NCBI GenBank assembly: GCA_947311265.1
Contig: CAMZKQ010000240.1
Span: 1-53,649, forward strand
Direction of reading: 5' to 3'
From: an uncultured Chlorobiota bacterium
GTDB lineage: Bacteria; Bacteroidota; Bacteroidia; Bacteroidales; JAADGE01
Length of the DNA stretch: 53,649 bases
Each line of letters opens with the position of its first letter. The stretch's first letter is position 1. The translations under genes and the position numbers were made by a program. The notes beneath the pieces were generated by a model. That model was not told the origin of the DNA and searched no databases. It saw only the letters and a list, made by a program, of their open reading frames with translations. Shown here one piece after another: positions 34,504-43,239 of this stretch.

Positions 34504-34519
34504 TGTTCCACGTGGAACG
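34504..34519. other. parS-like centromere site 2 (one mismatch)
   Basis: TGTTCCACGTGGAACG differs from the perfect palindrome at 32782-32797 only in the last base. It sits in the 102-bp gap between ade and uvrC. Confidence 0.65.
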
Positions 34520-34549
34520 CTCTATAAATGAGTTTCTAAATTAAATTAA

Positions 34550-36376
34550 ATGAGCGAAAAAAAAACGCTTCTTGAAGAATTAAAAATCCTTGCCAAAAGT
34601 ATGCCAGAACTCCCCGGAGTTTATCGCTATCTTGATGGTGAGGAAAATGTAATTTATGTTGGAAAAGCAAAGAATTTAAAAAAACGAGTACTCTCTTATT
34701 TTACAAAAAAATACGACAATAATAAAACAGCAGTTTTGGTTAAAAATATCCGCAAAATAAAACACTTTGTGGTGGAAACTGAAACAGATGCACTACTTTT
34801 AGAAAACAATTTAATTAAGAAATACCGACCTCGCTATAATATACTATTGAAGGACGATAAGAGTTACCCTTGGATTTGCATTAAAAACGAACCATTCCCA
34901 CGAGTTTTTCAAACTCGTAATGTAATTAAAGACGGTTCGGACTATTTTGGTCCTTATACCTCTGTACGCCTAGTGCGTATTTTGCTCGAAATGTTTAAAA
35001 AATTATTTCAGCTAAGAACTTGTAAACTCAACCTTTCGGAGGGGAATATACAAAAAGGAAAGTATAAAGTCTGCTTAGATTATCATTTGGGCAACTGCAA
35101 AGCCCCTTGTGTACAGAAGCAAGAATTGAGAGAGTACGATGAGCACATCATACAAATAAAAAATATCCTGAAAGGAAACACAAAGAAAGCCATACAATTC
35201 CTTACCGAAAAAATGCAAGAATATGCTCAGAATTTAGAGTTTGAAAAGGCACAAACCACAAAAGAAAACTTAGACCTTCTGAAAGAATACCAAATAAAAT
35301 CAACCGTAGTAAGCCCATCACTCAGGAATATAGACGTTTTTTCAATCATTAATGATGATAAAAATGCCTTTGTTAATTTCCTTAAAATTGTAAATGGCTC
35401 AATAATCCAAGTGCATACGGCGGAGATAAAAAAGAAACTTGATGAAACAAAAGAGGATTTGCTTAGCTTTGCAATTACTGATTTTATCCAAACTAAAATG
35501 AATGGATTTACGAATGCAGAAGAGTTTATAGTCTCATTTCCGCTTGACTTTTCTTACGAAAAAGTGAAAATTACAGTCCCACAAATAGGGGATAAGAAGA
35601 AACTTTTGGAGCTTTCGGAGCGGAATTTAAAATATTACAAATTAGAAAAATTGAAGCACCAGACCCTTATAGACCCACAGCGGCACGCCAAACGCATCAT
35701 GCGTACCATGCAAGCAGATTTGCGGCTACAGGAACGCCCTATACATATTGAGTGTTTTGATAATTCTAACATACAAGGTACAAACCCAGTGGCAGCTTGT
35801 GTGGTTTTCAGGCATGGAAAACCTGCAAAAAAAGACTACCGAAAATTCAAAATTAAGACCGTAGAAGGGCCTGATGATTTTGCATCTATGGAAGAAATAA
35901 TTTACCGCAGGTACAAACGCCTACTTGATGAGAAGCAAGATTTGCCACAATTAATTATTGTTGATGGAGGAAAAGGGCAGCTTTCTGCTGCCTTAAAAAG
36001 TTTAGAAAAATTAAATTTACGAGGAAAAATTGCCATCATAGGCATTGCAAAACGGCTCGAAGAAATTTACTTTCCGGGCGATAGTGTACCTCTTTATTTG
36101 GATAAAAATTCGGAGACATTAAAAATAATCCAGTTTGCCAGAAACGAAGCTCACCGCTTCGGGATAACTTTTCATAGAAACAAACGCTCCGAAAAATTTA
36201 TAAAATCGGAGCTTGAAAATATAAAAGGAATAGGGGAGGGGACAGCCATAAAACTTTTGCAAGAATTTAAAACAGTAAAAGCAATTTCAAAATTAAAATT
36301 AAATGAAATTGAAATTTCAATAGGAAAATCCAAAGCAAAACTAATTTTTGACTATTTTGAGCAAAAAATGAGCTAG
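34550..36376 (+). CDS. uvrC: Excinuclease ABC subunit UvrC
   Basis: The 608-residue nuclease makes both incisions in nucleotide excision repair. The N-terminal GIY-YIG domain reads LPGVYRYLDGEENVIYVGKA (about 19-38). The Cys-rich region CLDYHLGNCKAPC lies at about 175-187. The UVR motif that binds UvrB is at about 205-240 (KKAIQFLTEKMQEYAQNLEF). The C-terminal RNase H-like endonuclease domain starts IHIECFDNSNIQGTNPVAA, with LIIVDGGKGQL. A helix-hairpin-helix pair (LENIKGIGEGTAIKLLQEF) ends the protein. Length is standard. A parS-like site lies in its upstream region. Confidence 0.96.
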   Translation: MSEKKTLLEELKILAKSMPELPGVYRYLDGEENVIYVGKAKNLKKRVLSYFTKKYDNNKTAVLVKNIRKIKHFVVETETDALLLENNLIKKYRPRYNILLKDDKSYPWICIKNEPFPRVFQTRNVIKDGSDYFGPYTSVRLVRILLEMFKKLFQLRTCKLNLSEGNIQKGKYKVCLDYHLGNCKAPCVQKQELREYDEHIIQIKNILKGNTKKAIQFLTEKMQEYAQNLEFEKAQTTKENLDLLKEYQIKSTVVSPSLRNIDVFSIINDDKNAFVNFLKIVNGSIIQVHTAEIKKKLDETKEDLLSFAITDFIQTKMNGFTNAEEFIVSFPLDFSYEKVKITVPQIGDKKKLLELSERNLKYYKLEKLKHQTLIDPQRHAKRIMRTMQADLRLQERPIHIECFDNSNIQGTNPVAACVVFRHGKPAKKDYRKFKIKTVEGPDDFASMEEIIYRRYKRLLDEKQDLPQLIIVDGGKGQLSAALKSLEKLNLRGKIAIIGIAKRLEEIYFPGDSVPLYLDKNSETLKIIQFARNEAHRFGITFHRNKRSEKFIKSELENIKGIGEGTAIKLLQEFKTVKAISKLKLNEIEISIGKSKAKLIFDYFEQKMS

Positions 36377-36625
36377 AATATATTTTTAAGGGATATTTAT
36401 TAATATGATTTAATTTACTGAAAACTAGATATTTAGAATCTATTTTTAGCCGTTTTAACTCCACGAGAATTAAATACAATTTCAAAACACAACAAGGGTA
36501 CTGTATAGCTTGTTCTGAAAGCCTTAAATTCCTTTATTTATCCAAAAATATTTTTTATATTTACATTAGGAAAGTTTTATTTATTCTAAAATTTAAACTT
36601 CCTAATTATTAAAGCTAAGATTAAA

Positions 36626-38161
36626 ATGATAGAGGACGAAAAAAAGATACCTGAGAAAAAAGTGCCTGAAAAGAAAATACCTGAGCTTAAAAATAAAACC
36701 GATAAGCATAGCGAATTTCATCGACTAAACCTGCGAGAGGATTTTTCAAGGTTTATGCGTTCGCTTAGAATTTTGGCACACGATACCCTGCATATAAAAG
36801 ATGGAGTGGATATTGAAGGGGCAACTAAGGATATTGAAAAAGGAATTGTTTTTAAAGGCCCTAGTGTCTGGATTTTGGTGGCTTCAATTTTTATTGCTTC
36901 CATTGGGCTAAACTCAAATTCGGCAGCAGTTGTGATAGGAGCAATGCTTATTTCGCCACTTATGGGGCCTATTTTAGGAGTAGGCCTTGCCGTTGGTACT
37001 TACGATTGGGCATTGCTAAAGCGGGCAATGAAATTTTTGGGCATCGCAGTAGGGATTAGTATCCTTACTTCTACATTTTATTTTTGGCTTACGCCAATTA
37101 AAGATGCTCATTCAGAGTTACTTGCAAGAACTAGCCCAACCCTGTTAGATGTACTTATTGCAATATTCGGAGGAATAGCAGGCATAGTGGCCGGCTCGCA
37201 AAAAGAGAAAACAAATGCAATACCCGGAGTAGCAATAGCCACAGCACTTATGCCCCCACTTTGTACAGCAGGTTATGGGCTTGCCACTTGGCAACTGGAT
37301 TTTTTCTTCGGGGCATTTTACCTATTCTTTATAAATTCGGTATTTATAAGCCTTTCTACTTATTTGATAATCAGGTATTTAAAATTCCCTTTGCGGAGTT
37401 TTGTTAGGAAAGTGCGAGAGAAGAAAATAAAACTTTATATGGGCATTTTTATCCTTTTGGTTATACTACCGAGTGCTAAAATCTTCTGGGACGTTATTCA
37501 GGAAAGCCGTTTTTTTGCTAGAACTGATGTGTTTATTGCCGACAATTTTAAAGGCATAAGCCTTAATAAAACAGTAACTTACAACGATACTGTATCTTAT
37601 ATTGATATTTATTTAGTAGGAGAGGAAATTTCTGATACCAAAATTCAGGACATTAATGACAAACTTAGCGAGTATGGGCTAATGGGAAAAAAAGATTTTG
37701 GGATAAGGGTTACAGATAGTACTGCTATTCGCATTCATCAAGCAACAGAAGCGAACTTGGACTCTATTGATGCCAAGTTTAGCTCGATGCGAGCAAATTT
37801 GCAAAGCAAATTACGGGTGGGAATTATTGAAGATTTATACAAAAAGAACGAAGATGTTATTAACAGTAAAAATGCGAGAATTGAGTTTTTAGAAAACTCA
37901 CTTTTGGCTATCCAAAAAGACACCATTCCGCTGGATAATCTAAAAAAAGAGATGCTTGTGCAATACCCTAAAATTGAACGCTTTGCATATTCAAAGGCTA
38001 TTGAAACCGATACTGCAGGGGGCTTTGATACCATACCTACTTTCCTAGTAGCATGGAATAAGAAGATGAGGCGCCGAAGTAAAAATGAGCAGACAAAAGT
38101 ACTTGCTCGCTGGCTAAAAGTCCGATTGAAAATGGACACCGTGCGGGTTGTTCTTTACTAG
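36626..38161 (+). CDS. DUF389 family membrane protein
   Basis: The 511-residue protein begins with a charged Lys/Glu/Pro-rich tail containing near-repeats (KKIPEKKVPEKKIPELK). The DUF389 membrane core follows at about 75-270: GPSVWILVASIFIASIGLNS, AAVVIGAMLISPLMGPILGV, GSQKEKTNAIPGVAIATALM and PPLCTAGYGLATWQLDFFFG. The C-terminal half (about 280-511) is soluble, with predicted coiled coil and BON-like beta elements, and ends in a basic segment. DUF389 proteins have no established function; they are related to TIGR00341/TIGR00271 membrane proteins. It is convergent with the GT8 gene, leaving only 6 bp between them. Confidence 0.85.
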   Translation: MIEDEKKIPEKKVPEKKIPELKNKTDKHSEFHRLNLREDFSRFMRSLRILAHDTLHIKDGVDIEGATKDIEKGIVFKGPSVWILVASIFIASIGLNSNSAAVVIGAMLISPLMGPILGVGLAVGTYDWALLKRAMKFLGIAVGISILTSTFYFWLTPIKDAHSELLARTSPTLLDVLIAIFGGIAGIVAGSQKEKTNAIPGVAIATALMPPLCTAGYGLATWQLDFFFGAFYLFFINSVFISLSTYLIIRYLKFPLRSFVRKVREKKIKLYMGIFILLVILPSAKIFWDVIQESRFFARTDVFIADNFKGISLNKTVTYNDTVSYIDIYLVGEEISDTKIQDINDKLSEYGLMGKKDFGIRVTDSTAIRIHQATEANLDSIDAKFSSMRANLQSKLRVGIIEDLYKKNEDVINSKNARIEFLENSLLAIQKDTIPLDNLKKEMLVQYPKIERFAYSKAIETDTAGGFDTIPTFLVAWNKKMRRRSKNEQTKVLARWLKVRLKMDTVRVVLY

Positions 38162-38167
38162 TTAGCT

Positions 38168-39079
38168 TTACTTTTTCCAGCTAATATATTTCTCGAACCA
38201 ACTCCAAGGCAGGAGTTTTACAGCCCACCTTTTTATTAAACTTAAGGCACTCTTATCTGGGTATTTATAATCTATGCCCGATAGTTTAAGGTATTTTGTA
38301 AATAAGAACTTATAGGGGTGAGCATCAGCGTAATGCCATGGTTTAGAAACACCTGTGTAATGCACTATTTTTGGGTGTTCCATAAATTGCTTGTGGGTTT
38401 TATCTTGCTGCTGGTATTCTTTTTTTTTGAGAAACATTAAAGTTTGAATATTCCAACTAATATCTACAATTTTTACATCTCTATATAAAATAGCATTAAG
38501 GGCATCTTGGTCCCAGTTGGGCAAACTGCCTGAATGTTGGTCTAAATAAGTGAGTACTTTTGTGTGGATATTGTTTTTTCGCCAAAAATCAAGGTTCATT
38601 AATAATATCCCGGCGTTAAAATATTGTGTATCTTTTGGCAACCCTAGTGTTTTTTCGGCATTAAAAAAAGGGCCTGGTGCGGCTGCAATAGCTTTGTTTT
38701 CAATATTTATTTCCCACAATTCGCTTAAATTTGAATTAATAATTATATCGGAATCCAAGTAAAGTACTTTTTTTATATCCACAGGAAAAAGCTCTGGAAT
38801 TAGAATGCGGTAGTAGGTGGCATGCGAAATATGTTGGGAGATGTGGTACTTATCTAATATCGAGGTATCAAATTTTATAAATTTAACGGTTTGAGAATAA
38901 CATAACCCTACTTTTTCGATTTCTAGCTCATCGTTGCGACCTAATGTTCCTGATAGAACAAAAATTTTAAATACTTCTGTTTTATTATTATCGAAAAGCG
39001 AATGAAGCATTACGCATAATTGCATTAGATAGCCTTGGTCAATGGCTACTGCAATAATTATTTCCTTATTAGTTTTCAT
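38168..39079 (-). CDS. Family 8 glycosyltransferase
   Basis: The 303-residue protein matches GT8 (LPS galactosyl/glucosyltransferase-like, WaaI/WaaJ type). Its nucleotide-sugar and metal site is the DxD motif D109-S-D111 in KVLYLDSDIIINS. Other blocks are YFNAGILLMNLDFWRKNNI, LPNWDQDALNAIL and the late metal-binding His motif KIVHYTGVSKPWHY. It retains the anomeric configuration while adding a hexose to a surface glycan or lipid core. It is the last gene of a four-gene block (flippase, two methyltransferases, GT8) transcribed leftwards; the gap to the next gene is 3 bp. Confidence 0.88.
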   Translation of the reverse strand: MKTNKEIIIAVAIDQGYLMQLCVMLHSLFDNNKTEVFKIFVLSGTLGRNDELEIEKVGLCYSQTVKFIKFDTSILDKYHISQHISHATYYRILIPELFPVDIKKVLYLDSDIIINSNLSELWEINIENKAIAAAPGPFFNAEKTLGLPKDTQYFNAGILLMNLDFWRKNNIHTKVLTYLDQHSGSLPNWDQDALNAILYRDVKIVDISWNIQTLMFLKKKEYQQQDKTHKQFMEHPKIVHYTGVSKPWHYADAHPYKFLFTKYLKLSGIDYKYPDKSALSLIKRWAVKLLPWSWFEKYISWKK

Positions 39080-39082
39080 TGG

Positions 39083-39667
39083 CTATTTGGTAAGTAAAAA
39101 TGTAACGCTTGAAAAGTCAGTAAATTTCCCTATAAGTCCTGTTTCAAAGGAGTGGGGGGCTAGGGTGGCATAATTGGATACCATGTTTCTGAAAAAGCCT
39201 TTTCGTTTTGTTGGGTTTATAAAGCAATCAATACTAGAAAACCCTTCGTCAAAAAAACGGTATTGATTATAAAAATAAGTCTTTTTTACAAAATAATCAA
39301 AACTAGAAAGGGTGTAAAAATTAATATGCGTAGGGTCTATAAATGCCCCTCTGGATTTGTAGTAAGGCACTCGTATAGCGAGTTTTCCGCCGGGTTTCAA
39401 TATGCGTATGCACTCTTTGGTAAGCTGTAGTACATTTTTGATATGCTCAAATACATTATCTGCATAAATTAAATCAGCATAAGCATCTTCAAAAGGCAAA
39501 GGCTGTTCTAAATCTGCCTTAACATCTTCATTACCAATAGTATAAAAATCTACATTTATAAAATTATCTAATGGTTTTTGCCCACAGCCTAGGTTAATAT
39601 TTGTTTCTTTCACCTGTTTTTCTAACGAAAAATTACGCTTTTCAAATAATTGTTTAAGTTTGTTCAT
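39083..39667 (-). CDS. SAM-dependent methyltransferase
   Basis: The 194-residue class I Rossmann methyltransferase has SAM motif I as INLGCGQKPLDNFINVDFY, an acidic motif II region (DVKADLEQPLPFEDAYADLI) and the post-II block ECIRILKPGGKLAIRVPYYK. Members next to glycosyltransferases often methylate sugars or carboxylates of surface polysaccharides, but the acceptor is not readable here. It lies between GT8 and a second methyltransferase with 3-bp gaps on both sides, so it is clearly part of the same transcript. Confidence 0.85.
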   Translation of the reverse strand: MNKLKQLFEKRNFSLEKQVKETNINLGCGQKPLDNFINVDFYTIGNEDVKADLEQPLPFEDAYADLIYADNVFEHIKNVLQLTKECIRILKPGGKLAIRVPYYKSRGAFIDPTHINFYTLSSFDYFVKKTYFYNQYRFFDEGFSSIDCFINPTKRKGFFRNMVSNYATLAPHSFETGLIGKFTDFSSVTFLLTK

Positions 39668-39670
39668 TAT

Positions 39671-40342
39671 TTAATATTTTTCTGCATAGACCGCATAGTT
39701 AATAACATCTTTCCCTTTGTTCTTTTCACGCTTTTCGGCTATCTTGTTAATTAGTTTAACTAAAATTTTTCCTATAACAGGTTTGCCAAAAATAATTTTA
39801 TTTAGACGTATAGCGGTAGAGCTTATGTCTGTGCCTTGCTTTTTTGTTTTAATATTTTTGAAACCAGTATTTTTAAGTAAAGCGGTGATGCCATGTTCTG
39901 TAAATCGGAAAAAATCATAAGGTTCTTCGTGTAATTCCCACGACATTGGTAATGTTAAAAATAACTTGCCATTTGGTTTTAGTACTCTGTACATTTCTGC
40001 CAAAACTAGCCATGGTTTTGGGGTGTGTTCAAGCAACTGAAATGCGACCACTATATCTACACTGTTACTACTTAAAGGGGTTTTACTTGCATCGGCATAA
40101 ATATCAGCCAATTTATTTTCGGTATCAATATCAATACCAATATACTGTTGCACATCAGGAGATAGTTTTTGATAAGGTTTATTACCGCAACCAAAATCAG
40201 CTAAAATTCCCCTAGCTTCTGATAGCTCTTTTTCTATATCGGCAAGTAAAAATTTGTAGTGTAGGTAAAGCGGGTGCGATTTAACTAATAAATGTTTAAA
40301 GTCGCTCATCCTTTCAACTGTTCTACTTTTAGATTTATACAT
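39671..40342 (-). CDS. SAM-dependent methyltransferase
   Basis: The 223-residue class I methyltransferase has motif I ILADFGCGNKPYQKL followed by the acidic residue of IGIDIDTENKLADIYADASK, then VAFQLLEHTPKPWLVLAEMY and VLKPNGKLFLTLPMSWELHE. The C-terminal part holds a Phe/Tyr-rich segment (YDFFRFTEHGITALLKNTGF) typical of methyltransferase type 11/23 proteins in polysaccharide loci. It is the second gene of the leftward block, 9 bp after the flippase stop. It differs enough from its neighbour that the pair is unlikely to be a recent duplication. Confidence 0.85.
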   Translation of the reverse strand: MYKSKSRTVERMSDFKHLLVKSHPLYLHYKFLLADIEKELSEARGILADFGCGNKPYQKLSPDVQQYIGIDIDTENKLADIYADASKTPLSSNSVDIVVAFQLLEHTPKPWLVLAEMYRVLKPNGKLFLTLPMSWELHEEPYDFFRFTEHGITALLKNTGFKNIKTKKQGTDISSTAIRLNKIIFGKPVIGKILVKLINKIAEKREKNKGKDVINYAVYAEKY

Positions 40343-40351
40343 CTGCTGTAA

Positions 40352-41668
40352 TTATATATATTTTTTTAACTGGTATTTAAAAAATGGATATAAACCCAAA
40401 GTAAAAATTGAAGCTAACATAATACCTGTCATTTTACGGAGTTTTTTGCTGAGTGCACCTGTTAGTACAAACCCCAAAGTGTAGGAAACTGCGGTGGCAA
40501 TAGCAGCACCTTCAATCCCCCAGTATGGAATGAAAGTAACATTTAAAATAATATTAAGAACAGCAACTCCTACTTGCATATAAAATTGAAACAGCTGCAA
40601 ATTTTCTATGACTACCCACTTCCCCCAAAATACACCAAAAGCAGCCATTACACCTGCAAAACTGTAGATTGACAAAACAGTAGAGACACCTATGTAATCT
40701 TCACCATAAAGTAACAAAATTAAAGATTTACCAAAAAAAACGAATATTAAAATAACTAAAAATGAAAATGTTATCGTTATACCCGAAAAATAATGTAATG
40801 TTTGATAATATAGTTCTTCCGATTTTTTCTTAGCTTTCACTATTGCAGGAAATACAGAAGACGCAATAGCAATAGGCACAAAATACCAAGACTCTGCTAA
40901 CTGTACAGCTACCGAATATACACCTACTGCACTTGAAGAGAGGTAATGCTTCAACATTATTTGGTCAATCCGGGAGTATAATACAATAGCTATTCCTGCA
41001 AACATCAGAGGTAAGGACTCCGTTATTAGCTTATTAATTAGCTTAAAATCAATGAGTGTACCTCTTGTTTCTCTTCTTTTTTTATAGTAAAAAATACCTG
41101 TAATGATAAAAGAAATAAAAGTTTCGATTGCATAACTTGCTGCAAACCAGATTAAACTGGCATCTAAATAAAGTAAAACTACTATAATAAAACCCTTTAC
41201 CAGCAACCCACTAAACTTTGCAAAAGAAATATATTTTGCAAGAATATTAGCCCTGAAAAATAAATCGAAAACCGAAACCTGTTGGAAAAAGAAACTTAAG
41301 CCTAAAAGTCCAATTAAAATTTTATCCTCCTGCCCAGTAGGCAAAAAAAGCCAACTAATGAAAATAAAAATAAAGGCGATAGAACTGCCTACAACCTTCA
41401 TAAAAAAAACTGTAGCTAAATAAGTTTTTTCCTTTTTAGGGCTACTTATCAAATGCTTTTCGGTAACAGTATCTAAGCCCAATGAAAAAAAGGGGCTAAA
41501 TATAAAAACAAAGCTATAGGCATACATCAATAAGCCATAGCTATCCGCCCCTAAGTAGCGCGCCATAATTATTGCAAAAATAATCTTGACCACTTTCTCG
41601 GAAATCATCCAAAACGTATTTTTGATATACTTTATAAGTACTTTAACTGTGCCTTCTTTTAGCTTCAA
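40352..41668 (-). CDS. Oligosaccharide flippase (Wzx-like)
   Basis: The 438-residue protein has about 12 predicted transmembrane helices and the Wzx/RfbX pattern at the start (KNTFWMISEKVVKIIFAIIM, ARYLGADSYGLLMYAYSFVF) with the mid-protein segment YSRIDQIMLKHYLSSSAVGV. It probably moves an undecaprenyl-linked oligosaccharide to the periplasmic side of the inner membrane. It heads the block with two methyltransferases and GT8, so the block may finish and export one short glycan. There is no Wzy polymerase or initiating transferase nearby. A TAGATTTG promoter element lies at 41727-41734, back to back with ftsX. Confidence 0.85.
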   Translation of the reverse strand: MKLKEGTVKVLIKYIKNTFWMISEKVVKIIFAIIMARYLGADSYGLLMYAYSFVFIFSPFFSLGLDTVTEKHLISSPKKEKTYLATVFFMKVVGSSIAFIFIFISWLFLPTGQEDKILIGLLGLSFFFQQVSVFDLFFRANILAKYISFAKFSGLLVKGFIIVVLLYLDASLIWFAASYAIETFISFIITGIFYYKKRRETRGTLIDFKLINKLITESLPLMFAGIAIVLYSRIDQIMLKHYLSSSAVGVYSVAVQLAESWYFVPIAIASSVFPAIVKAKKKSEELYYQTLHYFSGITITFSFLVILIFVFFGKSLILLLYGEDYIGVSTVLSIYSFAGVMAAFGVFWGKWVVIENLQLFQFYMQVGVAVLNIILNVTFIPYWGIEGAAIATAVSYTLGFVLTGALSKKLRKMTGIMLASIFTLGLYPFFKYQLKKYI

Positions 41669-41726
41669 TGCCCTATTTTTGATTAAAACAAAAACGTATA
41701 ATTTTATACATTAAATTTTGACGGCA

Positions 41727-41734
41727 CAAATCTA
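41727..41734 (-). promoter_or_regulatory. -7 promoter element for the glycan block
   Basis: On the minus strand this reads TAGATTTG (TAnnTTTG), 58 bp before the flippase start. A TTG lies 15 bp further upstream, a shorter spacing than usual. Confidence 0.4.
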
Positions 41735-41846
41735 AGAAATAACTAGAAACAATATCTAAACTAATGTCAAATATAAATTCAGAATAAAAAAAAAGACGAT
41801 ATATAGAATAAAAATGTAAAGTGTACTGCAAATTAATCATTTTTTC

Positions 41847-41854
41847 TATATTTG
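41847..41854 (+). promoter_or_regulatory. -7 promoter element for ftsX
   Basis: TATATTTG fits TAnnTTTG and ends 16 bp before the ATG at 41871. There is no -33 TTTG at the expected spacing. Confidence 0.4.
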
Positions 41855-41870
41855 CAGTCAAATTTGTTAT

Positions 41871-42737
41871 ATGGATGCCCCTAAAACCAAAATCAGACAA
41901 ATCCGTAGTGCATACTTTACCTCCGGAATTAGCATTACCCTAGTTTTGCTGATAGCTGGGTTTACGATGCTCATTATTTTTAATGCAAAGCAATTTACAG
42001 ATTATGCCAAAGACAATATTGGCTTTACCATCTTCCTTAAAGAAAGCGCAAAACCAGCCGATACAGAACGCCTGTACAAAACCTTACAGATAGCCCCTTA
42101 TACCAATGCCGTAGAATTTGTAAACAAAGAAGAAGCCGCAAAAGAACTACAAAAAGAACTTGGCGAAGATTTCCAGCTATTTCTTGGCTACAACCCACTG
42201 CCCAACTCGATAGAAGTAAAACTAAAAGCCAATTATGCCACCGAAGATAGCATAAAAAATATCCGCAAAAGTATTGAAAAAAAAAGTTTCGTAAAAGAAT
42301 TCTTTTACCGAAAATCCCTCGTAGAACAAGTGAGTAAAAATATAAGAATTTTTGGCTTTATAGGCACATTTTTTGCTCTACTACTACTACTAATTGCCGC
42401 CACACTTATAAGCAACAGCGTCCGCTTATCGGTACACAGCAAACGCTTCCATATAAAAACAGCACAGCTCGTAGGGGGCGACGATAAATTTATCCGTAAA
42501 CCATTTGTAATAAATAGTATCGTTTCGGGCATTTTTAGTACAGCAATAGCAGCACTAGCACTAGTCCTAAGCGTATTATTTTTACAAGGCAACCTAGGAA
42601 AAATAATATCTATGCAAGGAATTTGGTTAATTATACTAATAATGCTTATCTTTGGCGTTGGAATAACAGGTACAGCAGGATACCTTTCAGTAAACCGCTA
42701 CCTTACAGCACAATCCGAAGACCTTTATACAAGATAA
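41871..42737 (+). CDS. ftsX: Cell division protein FtsX
   Basis: The 288-residue protein has the FtsX layout: one N-terminal helix (about 22-42), an extracytoplasmic loop of about 120 residues (IGFTIFLKESAKPADTERLY, then VEFVNKEEAAKELQKELGED), and three C-terminal helices (about 165-185, 213-238 and 246-272) of the FtsX permease domain. With the ATPase FtsE it transmits a signal across the membrane to an EnvC-like activator and so controls cell-wall amidases at division. ftsE is not adjacent; in Bacteroidota it is usually elsewhere. DUF3098 follows after 13 bp. The EnvC-like protein at 25839 is a candidate partner. Confidence 0.9.
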   Translation: MDAPKTKIRQIRSAYFTSGISITLVLLIAGFTMLIIFNAKQFTDYAKDNIGFTIFLKESAKPADTERLYKTLQIAPYTNAVEFVNKEEAAKELQKELGEDFQLFLGYNPLPNSIEVKLKANYATEDSIKNIRKSIEKKSFVKEFFYRKSLVEQVSKNIRIFGFIGTFFALLLLLIAATLISNSVRLSVHSKRFHIKTAQLVGGDDKFIRKPFVINSIVSGIFSTAIAALALVLSVLFLQGNLGKIISMQGIWLIILIMLIFGVGITGTAGYLSVNRYLTAQSEDLYTR

Positions 42738-42750
42738 AAAAGATAAAATT

Positions 42751-43017
42751 ATGCCTTTACAAGATTCTGAAAAATTTGGCTTTGCACTCGGCAAAGAAAA
42801 TTACATACTACTAGCCGCAGGCTTCGCTGTTATATTTATAGGCTTCCTACTTATGGTAGGTGGTGGCTCGGACGACCCTAATGTATTTAATGCCGACGAA
42901 CTTTTTAGCTTCCGTAGAACAACCCTTGCACCCATTGTTATACTTGCCGGTTTTGTATTCGAAATATATGCAATAATGAAAAAACCAAAAGAAGCAACAG
43001 ACGAAAAAGAAGACTAA
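42751..43017 (+). CDS. DUF3098 small membrane protein
   Basis: The 88-residue protein has two transmembrane helices: ENYILLAAGFAVIFIGFLLM, then a short loop GGGSDDPNVFNADELFSFRR, and TLAPIVILAGFVFEIYAIMK, with a Lys/Glu-rich tail. This is the DUF3098 family, which in Bacteroidota typically follows ftsX, and it lies 13 bp after ftsX here. Function is unknown; genomic linkage suggests an accessory subunit of the FtsEX complex. A hairpin terminator follows at 43048. Confidence 0.85.
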   Translation: MPLQDSEKFGFALGKENYILLAAGFAVIFIGFLLMVGGGSDDPNVFNADELFSFRRTTLAPIVILAGFVFEIYAIMKKPKEATDEKED

Positions 43018-43047
43018 AATTACCAAATTTTTAAATAATTAAACTAG

Positions 43048-43071
43048 AAAGCTACATTTTGTAGCTTTTTT
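43048..43071 (+). terminator. Terminator of the ftsX-DUF3098 operon
   Basis: AAAGCTACA (43048-43056) and TGTAGCTTT (43060-43068) form a perfect 9-bp stem with a TTT loop, running into a T tract. Confidence 0.8.
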
Positions 43072-43197
43072 AGTGTAAAAAACAAAGCATTAAAAATAAA
43101 GTAATGCACACATTATAAAAAATAGATACTATACATTGTTGATATACAGTAGTTTATTAAAAGTTAATAAAAATAAGTTTTGTAACGAAAAAATTAA

Positions 43198-43205
43198 TAC
43201 CTTTG
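43198..43205 (+). promoter_or_regulatory. -7 promoter element for the deoC operon
   Basis: TACCTTTG matches TAnnTTTG, 34 bp before the deoC ATG. A TTTG at 43179-43182 could be the -33 box but is only 15 bp upstream. Confidence 0.45.
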
Positions 43206-43239
43206 TAAAAAGAAATTAATTTACAAAACCTATTTATCT

